Assembly (NCBI GenBank): GCA_023376005.1 | Contig: CM042142.1 | Coordinates: forward strand, 45,132,501 to 45,196,500 | DNA from: Doryteuthis pealeii | Taxonomy: Eukaryota; Mollusca; Cephalopoda; Myopsida; Loliginidae | DNA: 64,000 nucleotides | Direction: 5' to 3' | Shown: positions 53,128 through 63,676 of the stretch, piece by piece | Layout: every line of letters begins with the position of its first letter | Numbering within the stretch: the first letter of the stretch is position 1 | Translations under genes and position numbers: made by a program | The notes under the pieces: model-generated | What the model saw: only the letters and a program-made list of their open reading frames with translations | What the model was told of the DNA's origin: nothing | Databases searched by the model: none

Positions 53128-53640
53128 GTAGGTATGACGTTAAACTGCATCTAATGTTGAAGTTACAATTCTGGAGTTGTGAGGAGTATGGACTCAGTCG
53201 GTAGAGAGTCCGACTAGGAACCACAAGGTTCCTGGTTCGATACCGGCCCTTGCCATTTCGGCGTATTAGTTGCACAGGGATCTGTGCGGTAAAGTGGGGA
53301 GCTAATTTTAGGTGTGGCGCTCCACCTCGGATGCAAAAACAATCTCCTTAGTCTTGCGCTAGTGTAAACGGGATAGACCGCCTCGCTGTCTGGCAGATAC
53401 CGACTTTAGGCCACCCCGACGACTTTACTACTTACTTTACTTACTCTCAGGTCTACTCTGACCCGGAGTGGTAGTACTTGCTAGGGTCCCATCTATGGGT
53501 CAAATATAAACAAATGTGTTTAAAAATTATGTTTTAGAAAAAAATACCCATCAAAAATGCATAAAACTGCGTCTTTGGCATAAAATAACCCAACGACAAG
53601 CCGTAAAATCCAACCAGCCAACCAACCAACCCACGAAAGT
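53128..53640 (+). mobile_element. LINE 3' end (family C) split by a SINE
   Basis: 53128-53192: TAGGTATGACGTTAAACTGC, AATTCTGGAGTTGTGAGGAG. 53449-53640: GGTCTACTCTGACCCGGAGT, CTAGGGTCCCATCTATGGG, GGCATAAAATAACCCAACGA and ATCCAACCAGCCAACCAACC. Confidence 0.75.
53193..53448 (+). mobile_element. SINE family 2 nested in the LINE tail
   Basis: Starts inside the A-box (CTCAGTCGGTAGAGAGTCC), B-box CCTGGTTCGATACCGG, full body, and 3' end CCCCGACGACTTTACTACTT plus ACTTTACTTAC. Confidence 0.85.
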
Positions 53641-54086
53641 AAACAAAACCAGTAAATTACATATCTACAGTATCGCCCATAAATAAGTACACCCCTAACA
53701 ATTGGTCGAGTCCTACCCAACCACAATGGGAAGAAAGATATTTCTGTTAAATAATAAAAGTATCTTTTATCTTACAACCTAATTGTTAATATGGAAGACA
53801 ACCTTTGCATTCTTTTTTCAAATCGTACACTGCAAATATTTGGGGAAAAATTAGAAAAAAAGAAGAAAAAAATGATAAATAAATTAATGCCGGGCTTGTG
53901 TCGAGACTTTTAAGTTGACAATGATATGAAAATGCGGATGTTTATTGAATATTAAAATCTAAGATTGTCACAAACACCCCTCAGGATATTTAACAAAAAA
54001 TAGTTAAAAAAAAAGAAAAAACTTAAAAAGTAGAATATATGGGTTTCTTTCTTTTAAGATAGTGTAAGTGATTATTCTGACGAGTC
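53641..54086. other. Unclassified AT-rich DNA
   Basis: Nothing recognised. Confidence 0.4.
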
Positions 54087-54100
54087 GGTCGGTCTTTCTT

Positions 54101-54153
<53 letters not shown>

Positions 54154-54253
54154 CTTTCTTCTTTCTTCTCTCGTTCTCTCGTTTCTCTTCTTCTCGTTCT
54201 TTGTTTCTTTGTTTCTTTCTTCCTATCTTTCTTTCTTCTTCTTCTTTCGTTCT

Positions 54254-54324
<71 letters not shown>

Positions 54325-54507
54325 GTTCTCTCTTTCTTTTGTTTCTTGTTTCTTTCTTCGTTCTTTCTCTCTCTTGTTCTCTCTTTCTTTCTTTCGTTCT
54401 TTCTTTCTTTCTTTCTTTCTTTCCTTCGTTCTTTCCCTCTCTCGTTCTCTCGTTCTCTCTTTCTTCATTCTTTGTTTCTTTGTTTCTTTCTTCCTATCTT
54501 TCTTTCA

Positions 54508-54583
<76 letters not shown>

Positions 54584-55140
54584 TTTCTCTCTTCCTTTGT
54601 TTTTTCTTCTCTTTTTTCGTTCGTTCTCTCTCTCGTTCTTTCTTTCTTTCTTCTCTTTCTTTCGTTCTTTCTTTTTTCTTTCATTCTTGGTTTCGTTCTT
54701 TCTTTCTTTCTCTTTCTTTCTTTTCTTTCGTTCTTTTCTTTCTTTTTTTTTTCTTTCTTTCGTTCTTTCTTTCTTTCTTTCTTTCGAGGCTCATTTCATT
54801 TGTTCTATCTTGCAAGCTAGTATATTGGTATCTTTCAATCTATGCATATTTATACAAGTCTATCATATCAGATTCAGATACGTCTCTCTATCTCAGTCTG
54901 CTCATATCTGTCCGTCTGTTCATATCTGTCCCTCACTCTCAGTCTTCTCATATCTGTATATTTCGTTGTATCTCTGCTCATATCCATTTATCTCTATCAC
55001 CCAGTTTACTCCTGTTTGTATATTCGTCTATATTTCTGTCTGTCTGTCCCTCTGTCTCTGTCTCTGTCTGTCTGTCTGTCTGTCTCTCTCTTTCTTTCTT
55101 AGTCTCCTAATATTTTGCACCACTCCCAGCCTGCTTATAC

Positions 55141-55197
<57 letters not shown>

Positions 55198-55278
55198 TAA
55201 TTTTCATTTCTCTCTTCCGCTCAGTCAGATATCAGTCTCTCTCTCTCCCCTCTCTCTTTCCTCTCTCTCTCTTCTTCT

Positions 55279-55315
<37 letters not shown>

Positions 55316-55595
55316 CTCTCTATCTCTATCTCACTTTCAGTCTGCTCATATATATGTCCCTATTTCAGTTTGCTTATCTCTCTCTCTCTCTCTCTCTCTC
55401 TTCTTTCTCTCTCTCTCTTTCTATCTATCTATCTATCTATCTATCTCTCTTTCTGCTCATTTTCTCTCTTATTTCTCTCTTCCTACCAATCAGTTAACTC
55501 ATATCAGTCTCTCTGTCACTATCTCTCTGTCTCTGTCTCTGTCTGTCTCTGTCTGTCTATCTCTCTCTGTTTCTCTCCCCCTTTGCTTATGTCAG

Positions 55596-55626
<31 letters not shown>

Positions 55627-55628
55627 TA

Positions 55629-55672
<44 letters not shown>

Positions 55673-55801
55673 TCTTAGCTCCTAATATTTGCACCATTCT
55701 CAGCCTGCTTATATCCCTCTTTCTCTCTTTTCTCTCTCTGTGTGCTAATTTCATTTCTCTCTATTTCTCTCTTTCTCTCAGTCAATATCAGTCTCTCTGT
55801 C

Positions 55802-55846
<45 letters not shown>

Positions 55847-55905
55847 TTCTCACTCTCAGTCTGCTATATATATGTCCCTCTTTCAGTTTGCTATATCCGT
55901 CTCTC

Positions 55906-55959
<54 letters not shown>

Positions 55960-56269
55960 ATCCTATCTATCTATCTATCTCTCTATCGCTTTCTTCATTT
56001 TCGTCTCTCTCTTTTCTCTCTCTTCCTCTCAATCAGTTAACTCATACCAGTCTCACTCTCTCTCTCTCTCTCTCTCTCTCCTCTCTCTCCCTCTCTCCCT
56101 CCCTCCCTCCCTCCCTCAGTCTGCTGATAGTTGGGCCCCTCTCATTCTGCTTAATCACTGCCGCTTCCTCCCTCCCCTCTCTCTCTCTTCCTCTCTCTCT
56201 CTCTCTCTCTCTCCTCTCAGTCTGCTCATAGTTGGTCCCTCTCCCAGTCTGCTTAATACCTGCCCCCCC

Positions 56270-56322
<53 letters not shown>

Positions 56323-56416
56323 GGTCTGTCTCTGTCTCTGTCTTTCTCTCTTCTCTTTACCTGCTCTCAGTCTTCTCATATCAATCTCCCCCTCTCTCTC
56401 TCTCTCTCTCTCTTCT

Positions 56417-56448
<32 letters not shown>

Positions 56449-56524
56449 TAGTCTGTTAATATTCATCTGTCTCTCTGTCATAAGTATTTATCTGTTCATC
56501 TCATCTCTCTATCTCAGTTTGTTC

Positions 56525-56556
<32 letters not shown>

Positions 56557-56585
56557 CAGTCCATTTTCATCTGTCTATCTTAGTC
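54087..56585. repeat. Pyrimidine megatract, about 2.5 kb
   Basis: (CT)n, (CTTT)n, (TATC)n and (TGTC)n runs. From about 54890 the spacer words CTCAGTCTGCTCATATCTGT, AGTCTGCT and CTCATATCAGTCTCTCTGTC recur. TA run at 55630-55670. Frames up to 494 codons are Ser/Leu/Phe strings and are not genes. Confidence 0.95.
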
Positions 56586-57124
56586 TCTAGATATGATATT
56601 TCTTGCCCCATTCTATAAAATATTCATTAACAGTGTTGAGAATGAAGAGTAACTCTGATATCATAAATAATGCACATTTATCATTTAATTTAGAAACATT
56701 GAATCAATGTATATCAAGCACAAAGTTTCTGTCTTTGAGGCAATATATCCCAAAAGACAACGGAAAAGATGCTCTCAAATTTATAAACATGTTTATCAGG
56801 AGAATTTAGTTGGCTAACGGAAGCAGAAACATCAGCTCTTCACTAGAATTGAGTAAAAGCTTTTATCTATTACACCACAAAGGAGTAGTTATGAAATAGA
56901 ATTACTTTGAAAGGTGTGGCCATTTTTGCTGAGTGTCATGACAACCATCAAATTTGGCATGATGTCATGTCAGCTGACAGTCAATATAGTTTTTGTCTTT
57001 TATTTTATTTGCAACGACAAATGAGTAATAACAAAATGTTATTCAGTCAAACTAGGTTTAGTGAACTCCATTGGTTCAAGATCGAAATGGCCACTATATA
57101 TTGAAATTTCATCTGCTCAAGTCT
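56586..57124. other. Unclassified
   Basis: Complex AT-rich DNA. 65- and 68-codon plus frames have no recognised motif. Confidence 0.4.
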
Positions 57125-57720
57125 AAATAGCTGTTTATGTTGTTTATTGATTTTAACGGCATATCAACCCGTCTGGGGTTATGTCATGCCTAACGGTTAG
57201 GAAGTTATACATATCATGTATTTATATTTATGCTTTTTAGTAATTGGTTTTGACAACGTGTTAACATTATTGGGGATTATATTGCATGGTATTGATTTGT
57301 TCCATGTCTATATTCTATGGTATAATTTTATTTCCCTAAAAAAAGACAGAATGTCCTCCATGTTGACATTTTCATATAGATATTCCATATCGTTTGCTTT
57401 AAAATAACGGTTTTTGATATGAGCAAAAAACCTGCATTCCATGAATAAGTGTTTAACTGTCAAAGGTGTTTGTCATGTTCCACATTGTGGTTGTTGTTCT
57501 TGTTCGAGTATATATGAGTGCGTTAGTCTTGTATGACCAATGTGTAATTGGGACACAATGACTTGTTCCTTTCTAGACTTCCTTAAAGTTGGTCTCTAGC
57601 CTCCAAAGTGGGTTTGATTAGGAGAGTTTATTGTGGATGTTGTTATTCCAGTGTTGTTGCCATTTTGTATGAAGGAAACTATTAATTTTAGGTTTCAAAT
57701 CAGTATATGGTTTGTATAAT
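57125..57720 (-). pseudogene. I/Jockey-type LINE C-terminus and 3' UTR (family G)
   Basis: The minus strand reads KPYTDLKPKINSFLHTKWQQ, then after frameshifts VIVSQLHIGHTRLTHSYILE and PQCGT-stop-QTPLTVKHLFMEC, then MEDILSFFREIKLYHRI before the stop. The zinc knuckle C-x2-C-x7-H-x4-C is intact except that the second Cys codon is TGA. The 3' UTR then runs to TAACCCCAGACGGGTTGATA-TGCCG and a CAATAAACA tail. Similar in plan to 36150-37140 but a separate family. Confidence 0.8.
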
Positions 57721-57733
57721 TGCAAGTTCCATG

Positions 57734-57938
57734 TAAGTAGTAAAGAAGCCAGCCAGACAGCGAGGGAGTCTATCCCCTTTCACTAGCGCTAGACTAGGGA
57801 GATTGTTTTTGCATCTGAGGTGGAGAGCCACACCTTCCACCAACTCCCCACTTTACCGCACATATCCCTGTGCTACTCATGCACCGAAGTTGGCAGGGAC
57901 GGTACTGAGCCCGGAACCTTCTGGTTCCGAGCCGGATG
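57734..57938 (-). mobile_element. SINE family 2, 5'-truncated
   Basis: GCCAGCCAGACAGCGAGGGA, TGCATCTGAGGTGGAGAGCC, CTACTCATGCACCGAAGTTG, ending CCGAGCCGG. It sits just upstream of the LINE coding remnant. Confidence 0.8.
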
Positions 57939-58394
57939 CAAATAGATTGTTATCATTAGTTAATTGAAACCATATACTCTGACTGTGGTGCTTTGAAAGG
58001 CATATCTGTTGACTTTTCTGTATATAAGGTGTGTCTTAGATGCCTACTCTTATTTATAGATTCGGCGATAATCATGTGACCAACCTATTGACCAACCACT
58101 GGCAGTGTTCTGCTACTGATATTATTATTTATACTGGCTGTTCTAATCTTAGCTACACACATTACTTGGATCTTCGTGGACGACGGATCATAGGATTATA
58201 TCACTGGACCTTTGACACTACATAGGATTCCAAAACTTAGGACTTATTCACTTACCAAAGGATTCTATAACTCAGGACTTACTTACTCATTTACTTTAAG
58301 TTCTTTACAACTGGCCAAGGATGGCGGCCAGAAACTTAACAATATCCCCTTCCGAAGGGGTAATAAGCCCCCACAACGGGTGTCCTATGTATGA
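57939..58394. other. Unclassified complex DNA
   Basis: 58010-58330 may be part of an LTR or LINE leader. Internal near-repeats AAACTTAGGACTTATTCACT and TAACTCAGGACTTACTTACT. No coding signal. Confidence 0.4.
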
Positions 58395-58790
58395 CATTAA
58401 ACTACATCTAGCGGTGAGGATCCAATTCTGTAGCTCTGAAATGTTTTGAGTACCCCTTCTTTGTCATTAATCCTAGGTCTACTCTGAACAAGTGGTAATA
58501 CCTGTTAGAGTACCATCTATGGTCCGATAGAACTGTTTAAGAATTATTTGTATTTGATAGGACCATGTGCAAAAAAAACAAACTTAAGAAACAACTACAC
58601 AAAAAATGTAGATATCAACAAACAATGAACATGATTCCCTAACCAGTAGGCAAAAGATAACACTTGAGGGTTTGATATTCTGTTAAAACCAATCAATGAA
58701 ACCATAGAATTGTTTTTAAAATGACTTCAACATTAAATAACCCAACAAGGGTTTACATGCCATAAAACCAGCCAATAAATGTATTGAAAA
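58395..58790 (+). mobile_element. LINE 3' UTRs and tails (families C and G)
   Basis: 58395-58530: ACATTAAACTACATCTAGCG, AATACCTGTTAGAGTACCAT (family C UTR). 58640-58705: TCCCTAACCAGTAGGCAAAA, AACCAATCAATGA (family G tail). 58728-58785: CATTAAATAACCCAACAAGG, GTTTACATGCC (family C tail). Confidence 0.65.
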
Positions 58791-59186
58791 ACACTCGTAG
58801 GAATTCTTGACCACTAATAATCAGTTTTTGTCTGTTTTGTCTATTTCGATTTGGAGGTCATTAGGTTTGACTAATGTTATTTATTTTTTTGTGTCTATTC
58901 AGACTTTGAGTTAATGAAGTTCAGCAAATCACAGCTATATATTTAGTGGCCAAAAAACTTAATTCCATTTATCAAGTAAATCTAAAAGTATTTTGTTTTT
59001 GTTTTTCCGGCATTAACTTTATTAACAGTTTTGTTTCATTATCTTTTGTCATCTTTCCCAAATATTTTGTTATTTCTCAACATGGAACTATGTGAGGTAC
59101 CATTTGCAATCTCCCAGAGAATTTCATTTTTTTTCTCCATCACTTTAACAACCACATACAACTATAGTCAAATTCCAAATACTGCC
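58791..59186. other. Unclassified
   Basis: Includes TTGGAGGTCATTAGGTTTGA-type sequence loosely like the units at 59795-60090. Nothing else recognised. Confidence 0.4.
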
Positions 59187-59207
59187 ATTTGCAAATATAT
59201 TTATTTA

Positions 59208-59490
59208 ACACCCCCTCCGCACGAGCAGGATGTGACAAAAGGTCAATTTCTTAAGCGGAGTTTAACAGGTTCGAATTCAGAGTTTTCCTTCTCTTAGACT
59301 AGTGACCTAACCAAGGTTAAAGAACCTAGTCTTCCCTACTATTTACCCATAGCAGGTGGGAGAATAGTTGGATTCATACCTTTTGCAAGAGTATTAGTGC
59401 CAGGTGAAATACAAACAGCCTCGTCCAGGATTTTAACTCGGCTCATTGTGCCCATTTCCTATGACGATAACCATTACATAACGCGCCTCC
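59208..59490 (-). mobile_element. SINE family 1, full length, with target duplication
   Basis: CCCCCTCCGCACGAGCAGGA, CTTAAGCGGAGTTTAACAGG, to ACCATTACATAACGCGCCTCC. ATTTGCAAATATA occurs at 59187-59199 and 59496-59508, a perfect 13-base duplication. Confidence 0.9.
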
Positions 59491-59593
59491 CTACTATTTG
59501 CAAATATAGGTGACTTTCAATTTGTCAGTCGTTGTTTTTCACCCAATTCTGCAGAGAAATGTTACACACTAAGTCAAATATCGTTATATATAT

Positions 59594-59790
59594 ATTTACC
59601 AACACCTTTGCGCGAGTAGGATGTGACACAAATTCAATTTCTTAAGCAGAGTCTAACATTTAAATTCAGGGAGTTCTTTTTCCTAGACTGGTTGCCTAAT
59701 TAAGGTTAAAGAACCAAGTTTGTCCTGCTATTTACCCATAGCTGAAGGGGGAATAGTTAGATTCCTATCTTTCCCTACTCGTGGTTGGTA
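59594..59790 (-). mobile_element. SINE family 1, partial, with inverted tail
   Basis: ACCAACACCTTTGCGCGAGT, TTAAGCAGAGTCTAACA, CTATTTACCCATAGCTGAAG, then breaks off into CCTACTCGTGGTTGGTAAAT, a short tail in the opposite sense. Confidence 0.75.
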
Positions 59791-60092
59791 AATATGTACT
59801 CTGGGCTAATGGAGTTCTATAAATTGTGACTATTTAGATTTGAAGCAGACCAAGTTCTTTAAATTCTGGCTATGTTGATTTGGAACAAATGCAGTTCTAT
59901 AAATTGTGAATATTCAGACTTCAGTGGATGAAGTTCTATAAATTGTGACCATCTAGGCTTTAAATTATATAAATTGTGGTTATCTATTTAGATTATTAAT
60001 TAAATTGGGAGTGGACGAAGTTCTATAATTTGTGTCAATTTAAACTTTGAATGACATAAATTATGGCTATTTAGACTTGAAGTAATATAAAT
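59791..60092. repeat. ~50-bp minisatellite, diverged
   Basis: Five to six units around GAAGTTCTATAAATTGTGAC and TATTTAGACTTGAAGT. Confidence 0.7.
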
Positions 60093-60778
60093 ACTAGAAG
60101 CGACTACCCATCGACGCGGTAGAGGGGGGAAGAAACAGTGTTGTTGAGATCTACAAATGCTGGACATTTTTAAGTAGAATTTCAATGCTATTTCTATGTA
60201 GATTTTATTTTTAAATATCTTCGAATACCAAACAAATCCTCATCATTTTTGCACAAAAAGCAAAAACGGGTGATATTTAATGTGTATATATATTTACTTT
60301 GTTGTTAAAAATTAATGTTTGTAGTTTTATCCGGAAATATATACATACATACATATGTACACACCAACTGCTCTTTATATATATATTAGAAGCAGCTACA
60401 CGGCGTGGACTGGGTAGAAGGGGGAGTAAACCCCCCTGGTATATTGATTTGTTTACTTTTGAGATTTAAAAATTCTGAACATATTTAAGTAGAATTTCAA
60501 TGCTATTTCTATGTATATTTTAATTTTTAAATATCGTCGAATATAAATGAACTCTTCGTAAATTTTTCACAAAAAACAAGAACTGGGGATATATATATAT
60601 ATATTATATATATTATATATACTCTGCGTTCTCAGGTTCGATCTCTGTAGGGAGGAGATAGTAGGTATACGCTGCTGAGGAAACCTAATTAGGTCGAAAC
60701 AACTGTACAGTATTCCACACGTCGCACGCGGTATTCGCCGAGTTTGCTTGTCATGATTATTTCAATTATATATATATG

Positions 60779-60835
<57 letters not shown>

Positions 60836-61171
60836 TTAGGCAGCATTTTTTCTTGTAGGCATATAATGTTAAATAATGCAGCCATTTTCTGTCTGCAAGT
60901 CTTGTCCTCTGTTTTTCGTATTGCCGGATTATTTTTGTAATATTTGGCGAGAATTGGCTGATGTATTCACCATATGTCATAGACCGAATAGCCCATTGTT
61001 GTACGGTTTCAAAATACCTTGAAGATGGCCCACGATAGGGCAGAAAGTACTCGGTCTATGACATATGGCGAATACATCAGCCAATTCTCGCCAGATATTA
61101 CAAAAATAATCCGGCAATACGAAAAAATAAAGGACAAGACTTGCAGACAGAAAATGGCTGCATTATTTAAC

Positions 61172-61224
<53 letters not shown>

Positions 61225-61642
61225 ATATACATGTGTGTGTATTTACTTTGTTGTTAATTGTTTTATTTTCGTTGTTTTATTGCATACATACATACATACA
61301 TACATACACATATACACACTAACTTCTTTTGATATATGCATTAGAAGCAGCTACCATGCATCGCCTGGGTAGAGGGAGAAAAAAAACCTTGTGTATTGAT
61401 TTGTTTACTTTTGAGATTCACAAATGCTGGACATTTTAAAGGAGAATTTCAATGCTCTCTATATGTATATTCTAATACTTAAATATCTGCGAATATAAAT
61501 CAAATCTTCATAATATTTGTATAAAAGCAAGAACTGATGATATTTAATATATATATACATATATTTACTTTGTCTTTAATTGTTTTATTTTTGTAGTTTC
61601 ATCCTGAAATAGATACATACAAACCAACCGCCCTTTATATGT
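60093..61642 (-). repeat. Three tandem ~300-bp repeats (family E), one interrupted
   Basis: Unit starts at 60093, 60386 and 61338, each ACTAGAAGCGACTACCC- or ATTAGAAGCAGCTAC-like. Shared words: GGACATTTTTAAGTAGAATT, TCAATGCTATTTCTATGTA, AAATATCTTCGAATA and ATTTACTTTGTTGTTAA. On the minus strand each ends CTACCC..GGTAG-CTGCTTCTAA before T, resembling a Helitron hairpin and CTRR end. The second unit is split at 60595-61238. Confidence 0.7.
60595..61238. mobile_element. Palindromic insertion with hammerhead-like motifs
   Basis: Flanked by TA tracts inside a family E unit. At 60671-60700, CTGCTGA, GAAACCTAATTAGGTC and GAAAC resemble a damaged hammerhead. Arms 60865-60987 and 61051-61172 are near-perfect complements, each encoding MTYGEYISQFSP and TKIIRQYEK in outward frames. 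The spacer holds CCTTGAAGATGGCCCACGAT, AGGGCAGAAAGTAC, another CUGANGA/GAAA-like arrangement. Confidence 0.65.
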
Positions 61643-61865
61643 GTATAGATGGTTGTTTATTAACTTCTAAGTCCTCACAAAAACATGTGCCCCTGTTTAT
61701 TGCCACCATAAGAAAGAGATCAGACAGATTTGTGGTCAGTTTATATAATGGCGAGAATAAACCATTGATTTTCTCTGCGATTGTTTCACTAAAGATAGTT
61801 GAAATAAAACTACGCCATATAAGGGATGTAAATGTTTTATTGCAGTTTGCCAAATTTATTATTAT
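61643..61865. other. Unclassified; overlapping frames on both strands
   Basis: Plus frame 61639-61905 (MCIDGCLLTSKSSQKHVPLF and onward) and a minus frame overlap almost completely. The plus frame has normal composition, but no domain was recognised and it ends inside the Helitron-like element. Confidence 0.3.
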
Positions 61866-62294
61866 TACTAGTAAAAAAAACAACAACGCACTCCGGGCGG
61901 AGTAAAAATTCATTTTTGAAAAATATTGTTTTGAGTAAAGTTAAAAATTCAATGTCAGCGGTTTTGTATTATAAGTAAGTAAAATGATAAAATTTATTAA
62001 AGGAGTAAAAAATGTGTTTTTTTTTTAATGAAATGTAAACTTAGTTCTGTCCTCCTCAAATAAAATGTTGCATAAATCTATTAATTATTGATTAAATAAT
62101 TATTCTGAATATTTTACACATAAATTTTACACAATCGTTGGTATTTATTTATTTGTAAAGGTTTTAGTTAACCTCTTGATACTGAAAAAATGACTATTTC
62201 TTGTTTGTTCTTTATTCTATGCATTGACGATTTCGAGTAATGTGACGTAAGTAGTGGCGTCGTTTCGGTTACAGACAAATTGAGAACGAATCTC

Positions 62295-62300
<6 letters not shown>
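61866..62300 (-). mobile_element. Helitron-like element, family D, CTCCGGGCGGAG sub-family
   Basis: Plus-strand left end TACTAGTAAAAAAAACAACA, then the hairpin ACTCCGGGCGGAGT. The right end is GTGACGTAAGTAGTGGCGTC, GGTTACAGACAAATTGAGAA, CGAATCTCCATTATTA. Confidence 0.65.

Positions 62301-62375
<75 letters not shown>
62301..62375. repeat. (ATT)n microsatellite
   Basis: About 25 ATT units directly after the Helitron-like terminus. Confidence 0.95.
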
Positions 62376-62439
62376 CTGAATCTTAACTCCAATCTGAAAG
62401 CATCTTCTTTCTTATGAATCACCAAATACCCTTCATATT

Positions 62440-62760
62440 TAGTCTAAAATGAGAATTTTTATTATTTGGATTTGTCTGACAATTGTCCTCATCTTTATTG
62501 TTATATACACAAAGTTTCATCTAATGTTCCCTCCAGCCTTCTTCAGGTGTTTCTTGTCAAACTCAGGAACTTTCTCGAACTCAAGAACCTTCTCTCTGGA
62601 CTCAGTAACCTTCTTGACAAACTTGGTATACTTCATGTTATAATCGAGAGCCTTCATGGAACTTCGAACCGAACCCTTTAATCAATCCACAGGAGTAGAC
62701 TGTTCTCATTTCGTTAACCATGATCGGGTACAAGTGTTAAGCTTTGTTAAGTTGTCTATC
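62440..62760 (-). mobile_element. Hammerhead-like terminal repeat
   Basis: The minus strand reads AAGTTTGTCAAGAAGGTTAC, AGTTCGAGAAAGTTCCTGAG, CACCTGAAGAAGGCTGGAGG, then GATGAAAC and ATAACAATAAAGATGAGGAC. It is homologous to 6684-6810. The plus-strand part 62645-62745 (GAACCGAACCCTTTAATCAA, TTCTCATTTCGTTAACCATG) also matches 6510-6560. Confidence 0.5.
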
Positions 62761-62985
62761 TTATTATTACACAAACGTGTCCCAACAGATAAAATGCCAC
62801 CCTGTCGGCTGGGACAGAAGAATACCGCATCTCTGCAGAGGGGTAAAATCACCCCAATGAGACCACCTCTTCAGAAATAACTACAATAAATGTGAATACA
62901 AATGTACAATGAATGCAATTCCCTAACCTCTCGGCAAAAACTAACCCCAAACGCGTTGACACATTAAAATCAATCAATCTGATAA
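62761..62985 (+). mobile_element. LINE 3' region and tail (family G)
   Basis: 62905-62985: TGCAATTCCCTAACCTCTCG, GCAAAAACTAACCCC, CGCGTTGACACATTAAAATC. The preceding 62770-62880 (GATAAAATGCCACCCTGTCG and onward) may be its UTR. Confidence 0.6.
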
Positions 62986-63043
62986 AATGTTAAAAGTGAA
63001 TTTAGAGAATAATAAAAATATAAAAAATTGCGGGACCATATAA
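62986..63043. other. Spacer
   Basis: AT-rich, nothing recognised. Confidence 0.5.
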
Positions 63044-63676
63044 CATTTAGGCACCCCATCTGCGATCTCGATTCAGAAGGACATGTTTTTCATTTACACC
63101 GTCAAAATCCGTTTGTTTGTTAACAGACGATTTTTAGATTTTTTTTTTAAATTATAAAATCAACCCTTAACCCTAACACCTAAACCTAGCAAAATATTTT
63201 TTAAATAAATACTTTTTAATATTAACTATACGTAGAGGCACATGAAAAATAAATAAACATGTCTTTCGTTTTATTAATAACAATATTAGTTTATCTTTAG
63301 TGCAAAATAATTTTTTCACATAGGTTAACAACAACATCTATTCCCGTGTAAACTTGTTTTTTGTTTAAAGTTTTTGTAAATAAAAAAAGACATTTTTATT
63401 CTAAAAACTATTGAAATAAACATATCTGCATGCATTTCTCTTCTGATTAAATAAAAACTATTTTAATATAAAACGTGTCTTTCGTTTATAGTTTTATTAA
63501 AAATATTTATTTAAAAAATATTTTTCTAGTGTTAGGAGTTTGGGTTAGGGTTAGGGGTTAGTTTTATAATTAAAAAAAAAACTCTAAAAATCCTCTGTTA
63601 ACAAACAACCGGAATTTGACGGTGTAAATGAAAAATATGTCCTTCTAAATCAAGATCGCAGATGGGGTGCTTAATG
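63044..63676. mobile_element. TIR element with telomere-like motifs in its arms (family K)
   Basis: Inverted arms of about 200 bases. Left: GCACCCCATCTGCGATCTCG, AGAAGGACATGTTTTTCATT, TACACCGTCAAAATCCG, TTGTTAACAGA, then CAACCCTTAACCCTAACACC. The right arm mirrors it (AGTGTTAGGAGTTTGGGTTA, GGGTTAGGGG, to GCAGATGGGGTGCTTAATG). Unlike family T in its ends. No coding sequence, and no clear target duplication. Confidence 0.8.

Noticed and set aside
54068..56590. Open frames up to 494 codons, apparently membrane proteins
   Set aside because: Entirely (CT)n/(CTTT)n/(TATC)n translation. Hydrophobicity comes from Leu/Phe codons in the tract.
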